Origin: Candidatus Aminicenantes bacterium JdFR-78
GTDB lineage: Bacteria; Acidobacteriota; Aminicenantia; JdFR-78
Direction of reading: 5' to 3'
DNA length: 43,151 nucleotides
NCBI GenBank assembly: GCA_002010665.1
Contig: MTON01000003.1
Location: 72,839-115,989 of the forward strand
Part shown: one piece after another, positions 27,651 through 35,633 of the stretch
Position numbering within the stretch: the stretch's first letter is position 1
Layout of the letters: every line of letters starts with the position of its first letter
Notes under the pieces: model-generated
What the model saw: the letters and a program-made list of their open reading frames with translations, nothing else
What the model was told of the DNA's origin: nothing
Database searches by the model: none
Translations under genes and position numbers: made by a program

Positions 27651-28699
27651 TTCATTTTAAATTTGTAAATTTCAATGATGTATTGTATTTTTCCCTTTTT
27701 TTCAAGAATTTTCAAAAAGTAAAATTTCCCATTTTTTACCCTATGAAGATTTAAATCTGTCCTAATTCCGCTTGCTATTAACTTTCCACTATTATGATTA
27801 TAAATATCAATGAAATATTCCCAATTATTTGAACCGAGATAATTTTTAGAAATCACTGCTACTTTATCATCAAAAACAAAAACACCTTTAACATAAGTAA
27901 AATTCTTTTCCCATTCTTCCATTTTATTTTTATCTCGTTCAATTTCTTTGGTAAGTCTTTTGGGTTCTTTATAATATTTATGTCTCTTTCCAAAACTTTT
28001 TAGAAATTTTCCATTCTTATCAAACACTTTAACCAAATAGTTTACAGGTTGAACAGTATAAATATTGTCATATTCGTCTAAGTCAAAATATATGGAACGA
28101 TAGCGTCCAAGGCCTAATCGAATTACTTTTTCATCTATTGGGCAAAAAGACTTAAGATATTTTCCTTCACGACTATACATATGAATCATTTGCGCAGTAT
28201 ATGAATCTCCTCTCCATCTTTTCTTTGGTCCTCCAATTAAAACGTTGCCTTCGCTGTTTACTGCAATGCAAGTAGAAGGAATGTGACCATCGGTCGTAAT
28301 AAATGAGTTAACATACTTACCATTTGAGTCAAATTCTGTAACCCTATTAAATAATGTAACTACGAAAACATGATCTTCCTCATTTATAAAAATGGATTCA
28401 GGCATCATTGGCAACTCGCCCGGCCCTTGTCCTTTTCTTGCAATTAAAACTGGAAAATTTCCGTTTCTGTCAAATCTGTACAACTCACTATTAGTCCAAT
28501 CTATAATCCATATATTTCCTTTACTGTCAATATCAATATCTTCGATGGATGATATTATAACTCTCTTGTCTTCTTTTAAGATAATAGTTTTTTCTTTTGA
28601 AAAAAATTTTTGAAAGTCTTCCGCTAAGCAGATTCTAAATTCCAAGAATCTTAAAATAATATATAATATAACTATAATTCTTATATTTTTCACGAACAT
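27647..28699 (-). CDS. secreted six-bladed beta-propeller protein P3 (NHL-like)
   Basis: 350-residue exported propeller. Residues 5-26 form a signal segment ending near C-L-A-E-D. Blade motifs include G-N-I-W-I-I-D-W-T-N-S-E-L-Y-R-F-D-R-N-G, A-R-K-G-Q-G-P-G-E-L, and V-K-V-F-D-K-N-G-K-F-L-K-S-F-G. It is more divergent from P1 and P2 than those are from each other. It lies 97 bases after peptide D and overlaps the CPYC redoxin gene, so one module reads peptide, propeller, redoxin. Confidence 0.85.
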   Translation of the reverse strand: MFVKNIRIIVILYIILRFLEFRICLAEDFQKFFSKEKTIILKEDKRVIISSIEDIDIDSKGNIWIIDWTNSELYRFDRNGNFPVLIARKGQGPGELPMMPESIFINEEDHVFVVTLFNRVTEFDSNGKYVNSFITTDGHIPSTCIAVNSEGNVLIGGPKKRWRGDSYTAQMIHMYSREGKYLKSFCPIDEKVIRLGLGRYRSIYFDLDEYDNIYTVQPVNYLVKVFDKNGKFLKSFGKRHKYYKEPKRLTKEIERDKNKMEEWEKNFTYVKGVFVFDDKVAVISKNYLGSNNWEYFIDIYNHNSGKLIASGIRTDLNLHRVKNGKFYFLKILEKKGKIQYIIEIYKFKMK

Positions 28700-28796
28700 C
28701 CCTTCTTTTCTTTCTAAACTTCGAAAAAATTTGTTAATTGTACTCTTTTTTACATTTATTCTCTATAAATTAATAAAGGAATTCTCTAATGTCTCT

Positions 28797-29006
28797 TTAT
28801 GGAATTATTATACAGGGAGCACAATCTTTTTCAGTTGGATCGCATACGCAAATTATTTTACCTTCGTCATTAGTATATTTATCACCCCATGCTCCGGCAA
28901 AAGCAGGTCTGGGATTAAAGAACAAATTTTGAACTACTGTCCATGCGAGAAAACACACAAATAAAACCAAGAAAAGGTTTGCTATTAAAATCACTCCTTT
29001 TTTCAT
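28797..29006 (-). CDS. secreted Cys-rich peptide D, 69 aa
   Basis: Small exported peptide: basic start (M-K-K), hydrophobic residues 5-30, then the processing-like motif P-R-P-A-F-A-G (residues 32-38), which matches P-E-K-A-I-A-G in peptide E as P-x-x-A-x-A-G. The mature part is about 32 residues with C53-x-C55 and C62-x2-C65. A strong AAGGAGGG ribosome site precedes the ATG. The layout recalls the NVEALA-type leader peptides found next to six-bladed propellers in Bacteroidetes, but the N-V-E-A-L-A string itself is absent. A promoter is predicted just upstream in the AraC gene end. Confidence 0.75.
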   Translation of the reverse strand: MKKGVILIANLFLVLFVCFLAWTVVQNLFFNPRPAFAGAWGDKYTNDEGKIICVCDPTEKDCAPCIIIP

Positions 29007-29033
29007 TTTATACCCTCCTTTGCAATTTTTTGC

Positions 29034-29062
29034 ATTTTAAAATTAAATCTTCACAATGTCAA
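29034..29062 (-). promoter_or_regulatory. predicted promoter of the peptide D/propeller P3 unit
   Basis: On the minus strand TTGACA (29062-29057) and TAAAAT (29039-29034) are 17 bases apart. The -35 box lies inside the last codons of the AraC gene, and transcription would start about 20 bases before the peptide ATG. Confidence 0.55.
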
Positions 29063-29428
29063 GAATTTTTTGTTATTGAATTTTCCGATTTTATTATTAA
29101 AGTTTCCGATTTGATATTTTGCTCTGTATTCAGAAGGAGTAAGACCAATGAATCTCTTAAAATCATTACAAAAAGTCGACTTGGATTTATACCCTACCTC
29201 GTATGAAACCTCTTTTATGCTCAACGAATCATCTTTTAAGAGCTTCTTTGCCTTTTCGATTCTCCTCCGTTTTAAATAAGCTTTAAAGGTCATTCCAATC
29301 TCCCTTTTAAAAAGCTCACAGAAACGAGAATGCCCAAGACAACAATGCCTCATAAGAATCTTTAAACTTAAATTCTTTTCTAAATTTTCTTCTATGAACT
29401 TAAGAGCCTTTCTGACTCTTGAGTCCAT
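29051..29428 (-). CDS. AraC-family HTH regulator, DNA-binding domain only
   Basis: 125-residue protein consisting of little more than an AraC/XylS DNA-binding domain. The first helix-turn-helix covers about residues 20-45, and the second shows the conserved S-I-K-E-V-S-Y-E-V-G-Y-K-S-K-S-T-F-C-N-D-F-K-R-F-I-G, then L-T-P-S-E-Y-R, the classic C-terminal signature. There is no sensor domain, so control must come from a partner, abundance or a ligand-free mode. It sits in the middle of the peptide/propeller cluster and is itself behind composite palindromic element copy 2. It is a likely regulator of the cluster. Confidence 0.9.
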   Translation of the reverse strand: MDSRVRKALKFIEENLEKNLSLKILMRHCCLGHSRFCELFKREIGMTFKAYLKRRRIEKAKKLLKDDSLSIKEVSYEVGYKSKSTFCNDFKRFIGLTPSEYRAKYQIGNFNNKIGKFNNKKFLTL

Positions 29429-29444
29429 TTTCCCTTTTCATTAA

Positions 29445-29639
29445 TTTAGTACTAAAAACAGAGAAAAACTTGAAAATTTTTTTAACTTTTTTAAAAGCTC
29501 AGGAATAATAAGGATTCTGGAAATAGTCCAAATCAAGGGTAAATTAAAATTTTTATTGAAATTATATGAAACTAATCCAAAAATCTAAATTTTTGACAAA
29601 ATTTGTCAATAATGTAAATAAATGTTTACATAGTAATAA
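29445..29639 (-). promoter_or_regulatory. composite palindromic control element, copy 2
   Basis: Inverted second copy of the element at 8365-8558. It contains TGTAAATAAATGTTTACA at 29613-29630 (one base off copy 1), TGACAAAATTTGTCA at 29594-29608 (identical) and TTTAGTACTAAA at 29445-29456 (identical), oriented towards the AraC gene, whose ATG is 17 bases further on. This element makes up most of the 322-base gap 29429-29750; the remaining part (29640-29750) shows nothing I can name. The arrangement suggests autoregulation of the AraC gene or control by a shared unknown regulator. Confidence 0.75.
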
Positions 29640-29750
29640 TCAAGAAAATATAAGAAACTTAGAGCAAAAAGTAGAAATTATAAGTTAAGAATAAGACCTG
29701 AGGTATATTTAATGTTTAGTCTTAATTTATTTAAAATTCAATCTTATATC

Positions 29751-30782
29751 CTAAAATTTTATATGGTTCATTAAAGAAAGCAAATCTACCAAATCTTTTT
29801 TTAAATTCCATATCATCATTTTGAATATTTGGAATATAAATTCTTTATCACGGCTTGAATTCCAGGCATATATTCTTCCATTATCAATATTTATCCCAAA
29901 TATGGCTGGAAAATACTTCTGATTCCCTTTTAATTTACTCAATACCACTTCGGGTAAACTAATAATTTCATCTCCTCTGAAAGTTGGAAAAACTAAATCT
30001 TTTTTGGTAATCTTGTATTTTTTAAATTCTTTCTCATATATTTTAATTAAATCACTTTTGGGGGAGTAAACGTATATTTTATAGTCAACCGTATCAGTTA
30101 TGTAAAGATTATTATTTTTATCAAAATCAAAATCTGGTATAAATAATCCTATTGCATTAGGAATGGAGGTATCTCGAAACTCTCTTTTATTATCTTGATG
30201 AATGATTGAAAATTTAATTAGATTCTTATCACTTTTTACTAAAATAAATTTATTTCTTCTAGTAATTAAAAAATAAATATTATCCATATAATCAATTTTT
30301 ATCCGCATAACATACCATCTTTTAAATTTATCTGGAAAATGAGAAATTCTGTAAAAACTTCCATCTGGATTAAAAATTGTAACGATATCGATAAATGAAG
30401 CATATAAAAATCCTTTCGAATCTACTGCAAATGGAGGAATGAAATTCAAGAATTCCCCCGGTCCCTGTCCTTTTCTTCCGAAAGAATATAAAAACTCACC
30501 ATTTTTATTAAATTTATCAATTTTCATTTCAGAGATATCACCTACATAAACATTATTTCGCTCATCAATATAATATTCATCAATTATTTGATAAATGAGT
30601 GGTGAAACTAATTTATTTTCTTCGTCAGAACCAATTTCAATAAATAACTTAGTATCATCAAAAAGTTGAAAATAAGGTTCGGAAGAATTAGAACAATTAA
30701 TGAAAATTAATAAACAAAGGAAAAAAATAAATATTAAAAACTCTTTTAGCTCTTCCCTTATTTTCCTATCTTTCCAAAACAT
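29751..30782 (-). CDS. secreted six-bladed beta-propeller protein P4 (NHL-like)
   Basis: 343-residue exported propeller, possibly a lipoprotein: the hydrophobic stretch 15-29 ends in F-I-N-C-S-N-S-S, an imperfect lipobox with Cys30. Blade motifs include N-V-Y-V-G-D-I-S-E-M-K-I-D-K-F-N, G-R-K-G-Q-G-P-G-E-F and N-N-L-Y-I-T-D-T-V-D-Y-K-I-Y-V-Y. It follows peptide E by 71 bases, with a small hairpin just before its ATG and no evident ribosome site. It is the most divergent of the four propellers. Confidence 0.82.
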   Translation of the reverse strand: MFWKDRKIREELKEFLIFIFFLCLLIFINCSNSSEPYFQLFDDTKLFIEIGSDEENKLVSPLIYQIIDEYYIDERNNVYVGDISEMKIDKFNKNGEFLYSFGRKGQGPGEFLNFIPPFAVDSKGFLYASFIDIVTIFNPDGSFYRISHFPDKFKRWYVMRIKIDYMDNIYFLITRRNKFILVKSDKNLIKFSIIHQDNKREFRDTSIPNAIGLFIPDFDFDKNNNLYITDTVDYKIYVYSPKSDLIKIYEKEFKKYKITKKDLVFPTFRGDEIISLPEVVLSKLKGNQKYFPAIFGINIDNGRIYAWNSSRDKEFIFQIFKMMIWNLKKDLVDLLSLMNHIKF

Positions 30783-30787
30783 ATGAT

Positions 30788-30809
30788 AATCTCTATTTTC
30801 TTAGAGATT
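30788..30809 (-). repeat. hairpin between peptide E and propeller P4
   Basis: AATCTCTA and TAGAGATT form a perfect eight-base stem with a six-base loop, ending five bases before the propeller start codon on the minus strand. There is no T tract, so it is more likely an mRNA processing, stability or translation-control hairpin than a terminator. Confidence 0.45.
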
Positions 30810-30853
30810 TATTTAACCTTAATGTAAAAATGTGTCATAGATTTTATTTGTCT

Positions 30854-31072
30854 TTAAAGTTCTTCTTTAACTATACAAAAAAGATAGAAAGTACATACAC
30901 AAGAACCACCTTTTTTACAAGGGTCACCTATTTTGAAACAATCCCAATCTGTAGTTGGACACAATGTTTCTTCTTCCCCGGCTATTGCTTTCTCTGGAAT
31001 AATTTGAAATAAACCAAAAAGTAACACACATAAAATAGATACAATTAGTAAAAATGTTAGAAATTTTTTCAT
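30854..31072 (-). CDS. secreted Cys-rich peptide E, 72 aa
   Basis: Small exported peptide. Basic start (M-K-K), hydrophobic residues 4-25, then P-E-K-A-I-A-G (26-32), the same P-x-x-A-x-A-G motif as peptide D and a good A-x-A signal peptidase site. The mature part of about 41 residues has cysteines at 38, 45, 52, 58, 60 and 66. An AAGGAGGG ribosome site precedes the ATG, similar to that of peptide D. It starts 25 bases after the truncated redoxin and lies upstream of propeller P4. Confidence 0.75.
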   Translation of the reverse strand: MKKFLTFLLIVSILCVLLFGLFQIIPEKAIAGEEETLCPTTDWDCFKIGDPCKKGGSCVCTFYLFCIVKEEL

Positions 31073-31097
31073 TTGATTTTACCCTCCTTTCAAAGAT

Positions 31098-31389
31098 TTA
31101 TCCCAATGAATCCACCAAGGACTCATTGAATTCTCCTATTATAGATTGAATTATTCTTCCATCTGATAAAGTAATTAATGTAATCGGTAAAGACGAAAAT
31201 TTGATTCTCTCTTTATCTTTTTCTTCTAAACAAAAAACAGGAAATTTTATTATGATATTATTAATAAACTTTTTTGTCTTTGATATAGATGCAGTAGATA
31301 TACCAATAATTTCGTATTTTGATTTATATTTTTCATAAATCTTGTTCATTTTTCTATCATTTGAATACAACTCCAACAATCAATAGCAC
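31098..31389 (-). pseudogene. truncated thioredoxin-like gene, cut by the IS
   Basis: C-terminal part of a redoxin. The open frame gives K-I-Y-E-K-Y-K-S-K-Y-E-I-I-G-I-S and F-S-S-L-P-I-T-L-I-T-L, with the usual cis-Pro. Just upstream a second frame (31378-31367) reads C-W-S-C, a CxxC centre followed by I-Q-M-I-E-K, so a frameshift near 31350 separates the redox site from the rest. Upstream sequence stops at the IS boundary near 31390, which removed the N-terminal anchor. It was probably the third redoxin of the cluster. Confidence 0.7.
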
Positions 31390-32715
31390 GACTGTTCAAA
31401 ATTAATTAACATGTTGGTAGTTAAGAAAATATCTATTATATTTTTTATCTATCATCTCCTCTAAGAAGAGATTCCAATGAGAGGACAACTTAGTTTTGCT
31501 GATTGAATTATATCTCAGAATATTTCCAAGGATGACCCTTTGAGGAGAATTTTTTCCTCCATAGATTTCTCCTTTATTAAAACTCTTCTGCCTCAAGCCT
31601 CTGTGGGAAGAGAAGGATTTGACCCTGTGAGTCTTTTTAAAGCTCTTTCGCTTATTCCTCTTGGTAAGGCTCGTTCTCAGAGAGAACTTGCCCGTAAACT
31701 CTGCTTTGATGGGCGTTTGTGTTATCTCTGTGGATTTACTTATGGTCGAACACCATCTCATAACACCTTCACTGTATTCAGAAAAAGAGTTGGTGAGAGA
31801 AAATTCAAAGAGATTTTGAAGCATCTTATCTCTCAAGCTCTTTCCCTTAAAGAGAAAAAGAATACTTCCACTGTTATAGATTCTACTTCTATTAACGCTT
31901 ATTCTACTTGTGATAAAGATGCTCGATGGGGTGTAAAACCTGATGGTAAATTCTTTAAAAAGCTTCTCAAAGCTACTTTGAGAAAAACTAAAGTAAAAGA
32001 AGCTACTGCAGATGCAGGTTACGATAGTGTGGAGAATATCTCTTACTCTAAAAACGAAAAATACAACTTTATATTGCTTCTAATCCAAGAAACTCTAAAC
32101 AGATGAGTTTCCTCTCTCAGCTCTCTGTGACTCCAGAAGGTGAGGTTTTTTGTCCAGGAGGAAGAAAACTTATTTATTGGGGCATGCGAAAAGAAGACAT
32201 AGATTTAAATTTAGATGCCCTCTGTTTAGAGAAGAAAGGAGAATGTATTTTTCAAAAAACTTGTTGGAAAGGAAAATATGGGAGCGCTTTTTATATTAGT
32301 GAGTTTCGTAATCTTTCTCAAGAAATGAAAATCTTTAGAGCAACTGAGAAATTTAAAAAGGTTTATAAGAAAAGACAAGCTGTGGAAGGTTCTTCTCCCT
32401 CCTTAAGGAGAAGTTTTCTTTGGAAAGGAAACTCAAAGTAAGAGGAAGAGAAAATGTTAGAATCTATGTCTATATTGTACTTTCTGCTTATGTTGCTTCT
32501 CTTTTTAGCAAAGGATCTGGATAGAGAATAATTTTTTGGCTCTTTGAGATAGAAAAAGCAAAAAGGATGAATTTTCTCAAAACTGTAATTTAAAGCAAGA
32601 ATATAAGAATTTTCAATGAAAGGAGTAAAAACTCTTGAGTAAATCATTGCTCTTTTAAATTGATTTTTTCTTTCCTGAATTCCTTTCCTTCAAACTCTAT
32701 CATTTTTGAACAGTC
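31390..32715. mobile_element. decayed IS (DDE transposase, IS1182-like), about 1.3 kb
   Basis: Bounded by 12-base inverted repeats: GACTGTTCAAAA at 31390-31401 and its complement TTTTGAACAGTC at 32704-32715. It contains one broken transposase gene on the plus strand. I see no clear target duplication at the edges. It interrupts the 5' end of a redoxin gene in the peptide/propeller cluster. Confidence 0.75.
31477..32523 (+). pseudogene. DDE transposase pseudogene, IS1182/DUF772 type
   Basis: From the ATG at 31477 the frame meets a TGA at 31504 but homology continues: N-terminal DUF772-like region (F-D-P-V-S-L-F-K-A-L, S-Q-R-E-L-A-R-K-L, P-S-H-N-T-F-T-V-F-R-K-R), then the first catalytic Asp in V-I-D-S-T. 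After D-A-R-W-G the central part of the catalytic domain is shortened, with A-D-A-G-Y-D-S following too early. A frameshift near 32100 and another near 32390 precede the end, where the shifted frame gives F-S-L-L-K-E-K-F and V-L-S-A-Y-V-A-S-L-F. One stop, at least two frameshifts and a deletion show it is dead. Confidence 0.82.
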
Positions 32716-33027
32716 TCATAAAATCAATACATTTAACAACAAATTTATGGACTGTGTGGAAAGGGAAGGATTGTTTGAGGAATGCATAGGAATGTGACAT
32801 GATTACCTTTTTCCAAAATGTTTACTTTTCCTTGAGGCTATTGAGAGACTTACAAAAGAAAAATAAAACTTCATTACCAAGGGAAAAATAATTTTTTAAA
32901 TTTTTAGGTTTCTTTGATGCCTTGGGAGTGTAATTTATAAAAAGTCTTGCTTTCTGATTGATACTATAATTAAATAAATTATACTTGATAAATTATATTA
33001 ATGATTATGAAGATACGGAGGTAAAAA
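32716..33027. other. intergenic, AT-rich
   Basis: These 312 bases separate the IS from the isoaspartyl dipeptidase gene. A TATAAT at 32965-32970 could be a -10 box, but no -35 box at proper spacing is visible. No further part of the truncated redoxin is recognisable on this side of the IS. Confidence 0.45.
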
Positions 33028-34197
33028 ATGTTAATTCTGATTTCTGGAGGGGAGGTTTTTTCTCCGGATTATCTGGGTAAAAAAGAAATTTTGATTGCAG
33101 GAGGAAAAATTGTTGCGATTGAAGAGATGGGAAAAATAAAAATCACTGGTTTAGAAATTAAAGAAATTAATGCAGAAGGGAAAAAGATTATTCCAGGATT
33201 CATAGACCCTCACGTTCATATCATTGGAGGAGGTGGAGAAGGAGGTCCAGCCACTCGTGCACCAGAAATTACATTGAGTCAAATTGTTATGAATGGAGTA
33301 ACAACTGTAGTGGGATGCCTGGGGACAGATGGGATTACTCGCCATATGGAATCGCTATTGGCAAAGGCATATGCTCTTGAAGAAGAAGGAATCACTACAT
33401 TTATTTACACTGGTTCATATCAATTGCCTGTAAAAACAATTACAGGGAGTGTCTGTTCCGATATAACACTCATAGAAAAAGTGATTGGCGCAGGAGAAAT
33501 AGCCGTATCAGACCACCGCTCTTCTCAGCCAACATTTGAGCAAATAGTGAAATTAGCTGCAGAATGCAGAGTAGGGGGAATGTTAGGAGGGAAAGCAGGA
33601 GTTCTCCATCTTCATATTGGAGATGGAGAAAGACGTTTAGATTTTCTATTTAGACTTGTGAAGGAAACAGAAATTCCCATAACCCAGGTATTTCCAACCC
33701 ACGTGAACAGGAATCCATCCCTCCTTGAACATGCTATTCAGTTTGCAAAAAAAGGAGGATACATTAATATAACAGCAGAAGAAAGTCCTCCTAAGGGCTC
33801 ATCAATGTTGTCCACAAAAGAGGCTATAAAATATTGTCTGGAAAATGATGTTCCAATTGATAGAATAACAATAAGTTCAGATAGTAATGGAAGTTTGCCT
33901 AGATTTGATGAAAAGGGTAATCTCATAGGTTTAACTATTGCGACTCAGGAAACTTTAAGAAAAGGCTTTCAAACCCTTGTTAAAGAAGGAGTTCTTGATT
34001 TATCTCAAGCGATTAAGATTTTTTCCACAAACTTGGCGAATTATCTAAAACTTAAAGGGAAGGGAGAAATCAAGGTGGGAAATGATGCTGATATCCTTAT
34101 TTTGGATAAGAATTTAGAAATTACAGATGTATTTGCAAAAGGAAAAAGAATGATTGGCGAAGGGAAATTATTAGTTAAGGGAACTTTTGAAGAATAA
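33028..34197 (+). CDS. iadA: isoaspartyl dipeptidase
   Basis: 389-residue amidohydrolase-fold enzyme cleaving beta-aspartyl dipeptides from aged proteins. Metal ligands H62 and H64 are in F-I-D-P-H-V-H; E71, Y131 and R164 (S-D-H-R) match the E. coli residues E77, Y137 and R169. P-T-H-V-N-R-N supplies a further His and Arg, and S-S-D-S the catalytic Asp. The residue seven before R164 is E157, where E. coli has the carbamylated K162, so the bridging ligand appears replaced by Glu. The length equals the E. coli enzyme. It lies 11 bases before the NhaC-type antiporter gene, and the two are likely co-transcribed. Confidence 0.92.
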   Translation: MLILISGGEVFSPDYLGKKEILIAGGKIVAIEEMGKIKITGLEIKEINAEGKKIIPGFIDPHVHIIGGGGEGGPATRAPEITLSQIVMNGVTTVVGCLGTDGITRHMESLLAKAYALEEEGITTFIYTGSYQLPVKTITGSVCSDITLIEKVIGAGEIAVSDHRSSQPTFEQIVKLAAECRVGGMLGGKAGVLHLHIGDGERRLDFLFRLVKETEIPITQVFPTHVNRNPSLLEHAIQFAKKGGYINITAEESPPKGSSMLSTKEAIKYCLENDVPIDRITISSDSNGSLPRFDEKGNLIGLTIATQETLRKGFQTLVKEGVLDLSQAIKIFSTNLANYLKLKGKGEIKVGNDADILILDKNLEITDVFAKGKRMIGEGKLLVKGTFEE

Positions 34198-34208
34198 AGG
34201 AGGAAATC

Positions 34209-35633
34209 ATGGAAAAAGGAAAGGATAGGAAAAGAGAAAAAAGAAAACCAAATTTAGCAATTGCTCTCACACCATTAATAATTATGGGAGTTCTTTTAGG
34301 AGTTGGGTATGGAGTTTATCATATTCGAGCACAGGTATTACTTGTAGCAGCAGCATTTATAACTGGAGGCATTGGTCTTTATTTAAGATTTTCATGGCAG
34401 GAAATGGAGCGTGGAATAGTGGACAGTATTCATAAGGCAATGCCTGCAATTTTAATTATGCTATGCGTTGGTATCCTGATTGGAACTTGGATTGCATGTG
34501 GAACTATTCCTATGGTTATTTATTATGGCTTAAAACTTATTTCTCCGAAATATTTTCTTTTAACAGCATGTTTTGTTTGCAGTATTACTTCCCTTGCAAC
34601 AGGAACATCATGGGGGACAATAGGAACTTTAGGAGTTGCTTTTATGGGGATAGCAATGGGTCTTGGAATTCCAATTGGTCCAGCAGCAGGTGCTATAGTT
34701 GCAGGTGCATATTTTGGTGATAAAATGTCACCTTTTTCAGATGTTGCAAATCTTGCTCCTATTGCAGCTGGAACTAATCTTTTTGACCATATTAAGCATA
34801 TGTTATGGTCAGCAACTCCAGCATGGCTTTTGGGATTATTCATTTACTTTTTAGCAGGTTTAAGATATGAAGCTAAAGCAGTAGAATCCGAAAAAATGAT
34901 TCTAATAATGAATACGCTTAAGGAAAATTTTAATTTTAATATTCTTCTTCTCTTACCAATGATTATTGTTTTTTATTATGCTTTTACTAAAAAACCAACA
35001 ATTCCAGGAATGCTTATTTCCTCTTTGGTTGCTTGTATATTAGCAGCAGTTTTTCAAAAAGCCTCCCTCACAGAAATTGCAACTGCAATCAATACTGGAT
35101 ATAAAGCTAATACAGGTATTCCAGAAGTAGATAATTTGATTTCAAGGGGAGGAATGATGAGCATGATGGAAACTCAATTAGTAGCTTTTACTGCTTTCAG
35201 TTTTGGTGGTATAATGCAAAGAACAGGATTGCTATCTGTTATTCTTGATAAGGTTATGAAGTTTGCACAAAAAACGTGGAGTATTGTCCTCACAACAATT
35301 GGTTCTTCCCTTGTAACAGCGGTTGTAACAGGGAGTTCCTATCTTTCAATGATTATTCCAGGAGAATTACTCTCTCCAATTTATGAGAAGAAAGGATTAG
35401 CTGCTAAAAACTTATCCCGGATAATCGAAGAATCTGGAGCAATTATGGTTCCTCTAATACCTTGGAGTATGGCTGGAGTTTACATCACTGGAACAATTGG
35501 TGTTCCAACCTTTGAATATTTACCATGGGCAATTATGAACTACGCATCTGTAATAATACTCGCAATATATGGATTTACAGGATTTACAATGGCACCGAGA
35601 ATAAAAGAAGATGAAACTCAGGTAGGAAGTTAA
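34209..35633 (+). CDS. NhaC-family Na+/H+ antiporter
   Basis: 474-residue membrane antiporter of the NhaC family with about twelve hydrophobic segments. Family motifs seen are the G-T-W-I-A-C-G-T-I-P segment, T-G-T-S-W-G-T-I-G-T, and G-A-Y-F-G-D-K-M-S-P-F-S-D near residue 175, plus the duplicate-like T-G-S-S-Y-L-S-M-I-I-P-G later. A very basic 20-residue N-terminus precedes the first segment. An AGGAGG site lies upstream. Coupling with a peptidase may mean it in fact exchanges an amino acid or organic acid, as some NhaC relatives do (lactate/malate type). It converges with the gene at 35634 with no gap. Confidence 0.88.
   Translation: MEKGKDRKREKRKPNLAIALTPLIIMGVLLGVGYGVYHIRAQVLLVAAAFITGGIGLYLRFSWQEMERGIVDSIHKAMPAILIMLCVGILIGTWIACGTIPMVIYYGLKLISPKYFLLTACFVCSITSLATGTSWGTIGTLGVAFMGIAMGLGIPIGPAAGAIVAGAYFGDKMSPFSDVANLAPIAAGTNLFDHIKHMLWSATPAWLLGLFIYFLAGLRYEAKAVESEKMILIMNTLKENFNFNILLLLPMIIVFYYAFTKKPTIPGMLISSLVACILAAVFQKASLTEIATAINTGYKANTGIPEVDNLISRGGMMSMMETQLVAFTAFSFGGIMQRTGLLSVILDKVMKFAQKTWSIVLTTIGSSLVTAVVTGSSYLSMIIPGELLSPIYEKKGLAAKNLSRIIEESGAIMVPLIPWSMAGVYITGTIGVPTFEYLPWAIMNYASVIILAIYGFTGFTMAPRIKEDETQVGS

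Noticed and set aside
23032-31072. Calling the small peptides NVEALA-family members
   Set aside because: The leader layout and propeller context are similar, but the N-V-E-A-L-A string is absent and the Cys patterns of A and B differ from it, so only resemblance is reported.
32716-32820. Minus-strand ORF (M-S-H-S-Y-A-F-L-K-Q) beyond the IS as the missing N-terminus of the truncated redoxin
   Set aside because: It has no anchor or thioredoxin-fold pattern, and its frame runs into the IS end by chance.
32965-32970. TATAAT upstream of iadA as a promoter
   Set aside because: No -35-like hexamer lies at 15-19 bases; the nearest TTGCTT is only 12 bases away.
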